This document shows, in pieces, positions 14,858 to 18,882 of a stretch of 18,882 nt of DNA. Numbering within the stretch: position 1 is the stretch's first letter; each line of letters begins with the position of its first letter. The notes beneath the pieces are model-generated. The model was not told where the DNA came from. It ran no database searches and saw only the letters and a list, made by a program, of their open reading frames with translations. The stretch covers positions 1 to 18,882 of the forward strand of contig DASWHX010000116.1 in assembly GCA_036397995.1 (NCBI GenBank), given 5' to 3'. This DNA comes from DASWHX01 sp036397995. GTDB lineage: Bacteria > Bacteroidota > Bacteroidia > Cytophagales > Cyclobacteriaceae. Position numbers and translations under genes: made by a program.

Positions 14858-16462
14858 ATGAAAAAATCAATTACACTGTTCGCTTCGTTATTTATTAGTC
14901 TGACAACTTTTTCCCAGGTTTTGAAAGCCCCACCACGAGCTGAAGGCGATGGTCCCTGGGATCAACTTATAATCCGCGGAGTAATCCTGGTGGATGGTAC
15001 AGGAGCTCCACCATTTGGTCCTGTTGATATTGTGGTTGAAAAAAATATTATCAAACAGATAGCCACCGTAGGTTCTCCCGGAGTGGAAATTAATCCGAAC
15101 AGAAGACCGCAACTGAAGCCCGGGGGGAAGGAAATTGATGCTACCGGAAAATACCTGCTGCCTGGTTTTGTAGACATGCATGGACATATTGGTGGTTCAG
15201 CCCAGGGAGCAAATGCAGAATATGTATTCAAACTTTGGATGGGACATGGTGTTACTACTATCCGAGATCCATCCGCCGGCAATGGTTTGGATTGGGTTTT
15301 AGAAGAAAAAGACAAGAGTAAAAAAAACCAAATTACTGCACCACGAATTATGGCCTATACCTCGTTTGGATCCGGAGCTAAAGAGCCGGTTACAACACCT
15401 CAGCAAGCCAGGGAATGGGTCAGGCAAAATGCTGCCAATGGCGCTGATGGCATTAAATTTTTCGGCGCGCCACCAGAAATTATGGCTGCAGCCCTGGATG
15501 AAAATAAAAAATTGGGTTTAAGAAGCGCCTGTCACCACGCTCAATTGAATGTTGCCTGGTGGAATGTGGTTAATAGCGCCAGGGCCGGACTTACCTCCAT
15601 GGAACATTGGTATGGATTGCCCGAAGCACTCTTTACCGACCGCGCTATCCAGAATTATCCGTTGGACTATAATTACCAAAACGAGCAAGATCGATTTAGT
15701 GAGGCTGGCCGGCTCTGGAAACAAGCAGCTCCACCCTATTCAGAACATTGGAATAATGTTATGGATGAACTGATTTCCGTGGACTTTACGCTCGATCCCA
15801 CATTCAATATTTATGAAGCAAGCAGGGATTTGCACCGGGCACGCAGACAGGAGTGGCATGAAGAATTTACCATGCCCAAACTTTGGGAGTTTTATCAGCC
15901 GAGCATGATTTCGCACGGAAGTTACTGGCATTACTGGGGAACCGAAGAAGAAGTTGACTGGAAACAGAACTATAAATTGTGGATGACCTTCGTAAATGAA
16001 TACAAGAACCGGGGCGGCCGTGTTACCACCGGTTCTGATTCAGGATTCATTTTTCAGTTATATGGATTTGCTTACATCCGTGAATTGGAATTACTGCGTG
16101 AGGCCGGTTTCCATCCGCTGGAAGTGATTCGTGCCGCAACGCTGAAAGGCGCGGAAGCACTGGGATTGGACAAAGAAATTGGTACCATCCAGGTAGGAAA
16201 ACTTGCTGACATGATCATTGTGGATGAGAATCCCCTGAAGAATTTGAAAGTTTTGTATGGAACAGGAGCAATTAAATTGAATGAAAATAACGAAGTAATC
16301 AGAGTAGGTGGCGTACGGTATACCGTAAAAGATGGAATAGTCTACGATGCCAAACAATTACTGGAGGACGTTAAAAAAATGGTGGCTGAAGAAAAAGCTA
16401 AGACCGGGTTTGAAATTTACCAGCCGGGTATGAAGAAAATTAATACAAATCGTGAGAATTAG
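14858..16462 (+). CDS. Exported metal-dependent amidohydrolase
   Basis: A 534-residue exported enzyme of the amidohydrolase superfamily, with signal peptide MKKSITLFASLFISLTTFSQ. Metal ligands are visible: His108 and His110 in FVDMHGHIGG, Lys200 in GADGIKFFG as likely carboxylated lysine, His226/His227 in LRSACHHAQ, His250 in TSMEHWYG and the catalytic Asp394 in TTGSDSGF. A beta-sandwich (about 36-103) before the barrel and the IGTIQVGKLADMIIVDENPL segment near the C-terminus are typical of the imidazolonepropionase/dipeptidase-like amidohydrolases. The periplasmic location and the following M28 peptidase suggest peptide or N-acyl-amino-acid substrates; the exact one is not readable. The 3' end overlaps the next gene by 11 nt. 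Confidence 0.9.
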   Translation: MKKSITLFASLFISLTTFSQVLKAPPRAEGDGPWDQLIIRGVILVDGTGAPPFGPVDIVVEKNIIKQIATVGSPGVEINPNRRPQLKPGGKEIDATGKYLLPGFVDMHGHIGGSAQGANAEYVFKLWMGHGVTTIRDPSAGNGLDWVLEEKDKSKKNQITAPRIMAYTSFGSGAKEPVTTPQQAREWVRQNAANGADGIKFFGAPPEIMAAALDENKKLGLRSACHHAQLNVAWWNVVNSARAGLTSMEHWYGLPEALFTDRAIQNYPLDYNYQNEQDRFSEAGRLWKQAAPPYSEHWNNVMDELISVDFTLDPTFNIYEASRDLHRARRQEWHEEFTMPKLWEFYQPSMISHGSYWHYWGTEEEVDWKQNYKLWMTFVNEYKNRGGRVTTGSDSGFIFQLYGFAYIRELELLREAGFHPLEVIRAATLKGAEALGLDKEIGTIQVGKLADMIIVDENPLKNLKVLYGTGAIKLNENNEVIRVGGVRYTVKDGIVYDAKQLLEDVKKMVAEEKAKTGFEIYQPGMKKINTNREN

Positions 16463-18158
16463 AAGCTGGGTTGGATTTGCCTTTCTGTGTATTCCCTTTC
16501 GTGCTGAGGCACAAAGTATAGATGAATATTTTGACCTTGCCAGGGCTGAGTTCCGTGGGGAGAACGCTTTTGAATCCGTCGCGTATATTGAGCAGTTCTG
16601 GCGGCTTGCGGGGAATTCCGGGTTCGACAAGAGTATATATCATCTGGAAGAAAAACTTAAGCAGGCTGGCTTTGAAAAGGAAGGCGCCGCGAATGGAAGG
16701 TTAACCTACCGGATTGAAAAGAGAAAACTTGAAGAACCAAGTTGGGAACCCATCAGTGCCTCTCTCACTCTTGAAGGATCTTCATCGCCGCTCCTGGATT
16801 TTGCAACAAATCGTAACATGATCTCCATCAATTCACATTCAACTAAAAATGAAGGAATTGAAGGAGAAGTGGTACAGCTTGCTGATGGACGGATTCCGGC
16901 GGGTGTAGTAGTGAAAGGTAAAATTCTCTACGGTGAAATAAGTCCATTTCGAGCCTACACGTTGGCTGCTGAATCCGGCGCCATAGGTATAATTACTTAT
17001 GGCAACCCTTCCTATCTTAAACCGGAAATCAATACCCGTTCTATTCAGTTTCGATCCATTCCTTACAACGCCGGCCAAAAGTTATGGTCAATTTGTCTTT
17101 CCTTTGAAGCCAATGAAAAGCTAAAAGCTTCACTGATGTCCGGGAAAATAAAGGTGCGGGTAAAAATTGAAACTGCATTTCCGGTTTCTGATGAACTTAC
17201 CCTGGTTGCGGAAATCAAAGGGTCGGAATTACCTGAAGAAAGGTTTGTGCTGAGTGCCCACTTGCAGGAACCCGGAGCCAATGATAATGCTTCAGGGGCA
17301 GGTGCGCTTATGGAAATGGCAAGGGTTTCCGCGACCTGGATAAATGAAAAGAAAATAGATTCGCGGAGAACGATAACGTTTCTGTGGGGCGATGAAATTG
17401 TGAGCACACGCAATTTTGTAAGCGAAGACTCCGCACGTAGAAAGAATATTAAATGGGGACTTAGCCTGGATATGGTGGGTGAAAATACTTCTTTAACGGG
17501 TGGCAGGTTCCTTATTGAGAAAATGCCGGACCCATCGGCGATTTGGACCCGGGGAAATGATCAGCATACGGAATGGGGCGCGGGTGATGTAAAGGAGGAA
17601 GATTTCTTCCCTCATTATTTTAACGATTTCGTTCTTGAAGTATTTCGCAGGCAGGCGGAATTCGCCAACTGGAATGTCAGTTACAATCCATTTGAAGGCG
17701 GAAGTGATCACGTTCCTTTTTTACAGGCAGGAATACCTTCCGTCTTGTTATGGCATTTTACTGATCAGTTTTATCATACCGATTTAGATAGAATCGATAA
17801 AGTATCGAAGCAGGAATTGGCCAACGTGGGAAACGGAGCGTTGGTTGTTTTATTTACTCTGGTTAACGCGGATGCCAATACCGCGGGTTTTCTGATTAAC
17901 CAAACCTTTAAAGCCGGAAAAGCAAGGCTTTCCGCGGAAGCAGACCTCTCGAAGAAAGCAATTCAACTTGGCAGGAGCAAACAGGAGGAGCTACTAATAA
18001 TTGACGCCTGGATCCGGTGGTACCTCAATGCGATTCATTCCGCGAAGGACATAGCTTCTTCTGATGCCGGGTTCACCCAAATTAATCACCTGGCAAACCA
18101 GAAAGCAGCAGAATTTCAACAGTTTGCCAGGAGCTTAATGTCTCAATTTAATGATTAG
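16452..18158 (+). CDS. Exported M28-family zinc aminopeptidase with PA domain
   Basis: A 568-residue exported metallopeptidase that would release N-terminal amino acids. It begins with GTG at 16452, which overlaps the amidohydrolase by 11 nt, and has signal peptide MRIRSWVGFAFLCIPFRAEA. A protease-associated (PA) domain covers about 125-210 (GEVVQLADGRIPAGVVVKGKI...AAESGAIGIITYG). The M28 zinc ligands are seen as His270, Asp278 in GANDNASG, Glu315 in LWGDEIVS, Asp340 in SLDMVGEN and His442 in QFYHTDLDRID. Two positions differ from the usual pattern: H-L-Q (270-272) in place of H-x-D, and Asp314 in place of the catalytic Glu of the EE pair, so activity may be altered. The C-terminal 80 residues are helical and of unknown role. 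Last gene of its operon. Confidence 0.88.
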   Translation: MRIRSWVGFAFLCIPFRAEAQSIDEYFDLARAEFRGENAFESVAYIEQFWRLAGNSGFDKSIYHLEEKLKQAGFEKEGAANGRLTYRIEKRKLEEPSWEPISASLTLEGSSSPLLDFATNRNMISINSHSTKNEGIEGEVVQLADGRIPAGVVVKGKILYGEISPFRAYTLAAESGAIGIITYGNPSYLKPEINTRSIQFRSIPYNAGQKLWSICLSFEANEKLKASLMSGKIKVRVKIETAFPVSDELTLVAEIKGSELPEERFVLSAHLQEPGANDNASGAGALMEMARVSATWINEKKIDSRRTITFLWGDEIVSTRNFVSEDSARRKNIKWGLSLDMVGENTSLTGGRFLIEKMPDPSAIWTRGNDQHTEWGAGDVKEEDFFPHYFNDFVLEVFRRQAEFANWNVSYNPFEGGSDHVPFLQAGIPSVLLWHFTDQFYHTDLDRIDKVSKQELANVGNGALVVLFTLVNADANTAGFLINQTFKAGKARLSAEADLSKKAIQLGRSKQEELLIIDAWIRWYLNAIHSAKDIASSDAGFTQINHLANQKAAEFQQFARSLMSQFND

Positions 18159-18174
18159 GCAACTAATTAGTTGC
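18159..18174. promoter_or_regulatory. ArsR operator dyad 1
   Basis: GCAACTAATTAGTTGC is a perfect 16-bp palindrome right after the peptidase stop codon. It is nearly identical to the dyad at 18201-18216, with centres 42 bp apart. A -33-like TTGC (18171-18174) lies inside it. Confidence 0.75.
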
Positions 18175-18200
18175 TATTATTTGCAAGATTAACTATATTA
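18171..18200 (+). promoter_or_regulatory. Candidate promoter of the ArsR-family gene
   Basis: TTGC (18171-18174) is followed after 19 bp by TATATTAG (18194-18201), a partial match to TAnnTTTG. Transcription would begin inside dyad 2, so both boxes overlap the operators, as expected for autorepression. The -7 match is imperfect. Confidence 0.4.
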
Positions 18201-18216
18201 GCAACTATTTAGTTGC
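18201..18216. promoter_or_regulatory. ArsR operator dyad 2
   Basis: GCAACTATTTAGTTGC differs from dyad 1 at one central base and is a palindrome with 7-bp arms. It ends 2 bp before the ATG at 18219 and overlaps the expected transcription start. Confidence 0.75.
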
Positions 18217-18218
18217 CA

Positions 18219-18536
18219 ATGCCTAATATAGAACACTCCTTTAAAGCCTTAGCTGATTCTACACGGCGGGAAATTGTTTATATGCTTGCTGTTACGCCTT
18301 CCGGTCTGTCAATGAGGGAGATTAGCGACCAGTTTCCGGCATCCAGGCAAGGGGTTGCCAAACATCTTGGCGTTTTAGTAAGCGCCGGCTTAATTCAAAT
18401 TCAATCAGCAGGAAGGGAGAAAAAATGCCTGCTGAACCCTTTGCCGCTCCGGGAGGTAATGGATTGGCTCAATTTCTTCAAGTCTTATTGGGAAGACAGG
18501 TTGAATGAATTGAAAGCTCACGGTGAATCGGATTAA
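18219..18536 (+). CDS. ArsR-family winged-helix repressor (SdpR-like)
   Basis: A 105-residue dimeric winged-helix regulator. It starts MPNIEHSFKALADSTRREIVYML and has the recognition part SMREISDQFPASRQGVAKHLGVLVSAGLI, then a wing (QIQSAGREKKCLLNP) and a C-terminal dimer helix with WEDRLNELK, which is the layout of SdpR-like ArsR proteins that lack a metal site and are often coupled to an SRPBCC (AHSA1) gene. No metal-binding Cys pair (ELCVCDL type) is present. The ATG at 18219 is preferred over an in-frame TTG at 18213, because that TTG lies inside an operator. Two near-identical palindromes before the gene suggest autoregulation. No SRPBCC partner follows; the next gene is on the other strand. 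Confidence 0.9.
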   Translation: MPNIEHSFKALADSTRREIVYMLAVTPSGLSMREISDQFPASRQGVAKHLGVLVSAGLIQIQSAGREKKCLLNPLPLREVMDWLNFFKSYWEDRLNELKAHGESD

Positions 18537-18572
18537 CCGTTTGGTGTGGCCGGGTAAAACCTGCCCCGGGGC

Positions 18573-18882
18573 TTACATCGACATTCCTTTGTCGTTTCCC
18601 TTTTTCTTAAATATTCTTTTAAAAAGTGATTGTTGCTTGTTAATGGTTTTTGCTTCACCTCTTTCAAGGATCTTTCTTAACTCCTGAGCATCCACTACGT
18701 CTTTCAAGCTTCCATCATATCGCTTTACATTGCTCTTTATTTCAATTAAGTCTTTAAGACTAATTATTGGTAAATTAAAGCTTTCTAATTTCTGTACTTT
18801 AGCCCTCTCATAGCACTTTTCAAAAGTCAAAGGTTCATAAAATATTGAAGTCATCAGGTCAACTTTAAATTTGTCATCTTCT
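18573..18882 (-). CDS. Partial nucleotidyltransferase-like protein, C-terminal part
   Basis: This frame stays open to the right edge (EDDKFKVDLMTSIFYEPLTFEKC upstream of the ATG at 18854), so the visible 102 residues are the C-terminus of a larger protein. FNLPIISLKDLIEIKSNVKR followed by LKDVVDAQELRKIL matches the helix that closes small nucleotidyltransferase proteins (DxD fold of the MNT/AbiEii type), and KVDLM could be the second acidic strand of the active site. The last 25 residues are strongly basic (Lys-rich). Such proteins occur as antitoxin or toxin partners in TA and abortive-infection modules, but without the N-terminal GSRARG motif this cannot be decided here. Confidence 0.6.
   Translation of the reverse strand, partial: EDDKFKVDLMTSIFYEPLTFEKCYERAKVQKLESFNLPIISLKDLIEIKSNVKRYDGSLKDVVDAQELRKILERGEAKTINKQQSLFKRIFKKKGNDKGMSM

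Noticed and set aside
18213..18218. TTG start for the ArsR-type gene
   Set aside because: It lies inside operator dyad 2, and the ATG at 18219 gives the normal N-terminus.
18563..18572. GCCCCGGGGC palindrome after the ArsR-type gene
   Set aside because: A 10-bp palindrome with no loop and no T-run; not a convincing terminator.
1..18882. CRISPR arrays and insertion sequences
   Set aside because: No spaced direct repeats and no transposase-like gene were found on either strand.

Overview
The window looks like a chromosomal segment of a Bacteroidota bacterium, probably of Cytophagales/Flavobacteriia-like ancestry. The evidence is the protein families present (DUF4097-type secreted proteins ending in an LNGGG...YLRKK tail, an anti-sigma factor with HEAT repeats, an OmpA-like protein, a YfcC permease), the moderate to low GC content, the weak Shine-Dalgarno signals, and several TAnnTTTG -7 boxes of the Bacteroidota promoter type. 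It is mostly core-like metabolism and envelope genes, with accessory-looking material at the left edge, at the right edge and around 6.9-8.1 kb.

Layout: (1) 1-623, the start of a ClpP-class 'serine dehydrogenase proteinase'-like gene running off the left edge, then a gene-free stretch with a long hairpin and an attC-like motif. (2) 624-1868, the fluoride channel crcB (minus), a short receiver-domain protein with a C-terminal membrane segment, and tRNA-Leu(CAG). (3) 1961-2899, a nitrilase. (4) 3007-4748, two small minus-strand operons: lipoprotein plus YkgJ cysteine-cluster protein, and small membrane protein plus LEA14-like lipoprotein. (5) 4784-6761, an exported glycerophosphodiester phosphodiesterase-like protein whose first catalytic His is replaced by Tyr, and a PfkB/adenosine-kinase-type sugar kinase. 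(6) 7006-8095, an AT-rich, isolated zinc alcohol dehydrogenase broken by one extra base. (7) 8386-12799, read on the minus strand: ECF sigma factor, membrane anti-sigma factor with HEAT repeats, two secreted DUF4097-type paralogues, then a YfcC-family permease; terminator-like hairpins sit directly before the last two start codons. (8) 12893-13318, an OmpA-like protein. (9) 13450-18158, a tight plus-strand operon: GhrA-type reductase, DinB-family protein, exported amidohydrolase, exported M28 peptidase with a PA domain. (10) 18159-18536, an ArsR-family repressor behind two near-identical 16-bp operator dyads whose centres are 42 bp apart. (11) The C-terminal part of a nucleotidyltransferase-like protein entering from the right edge.

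How they work together: the sigma/anti-sigma/DUF4097 cluster looks like an envelope-signalling operon with stepwise attenuation, and the 13.4-18.2 kb operon looks like a peptide or amide-degrading module with two exported hydrolases. I did not find a clearly new multi-gene system. The best leads are the tail-anchored receiver protein, the terminator abutting the yfcC start codon, the twin ArsR operators without the usual partner gene, the GDPD with a lost catalytic His, and the attC-like motif shared by two places.
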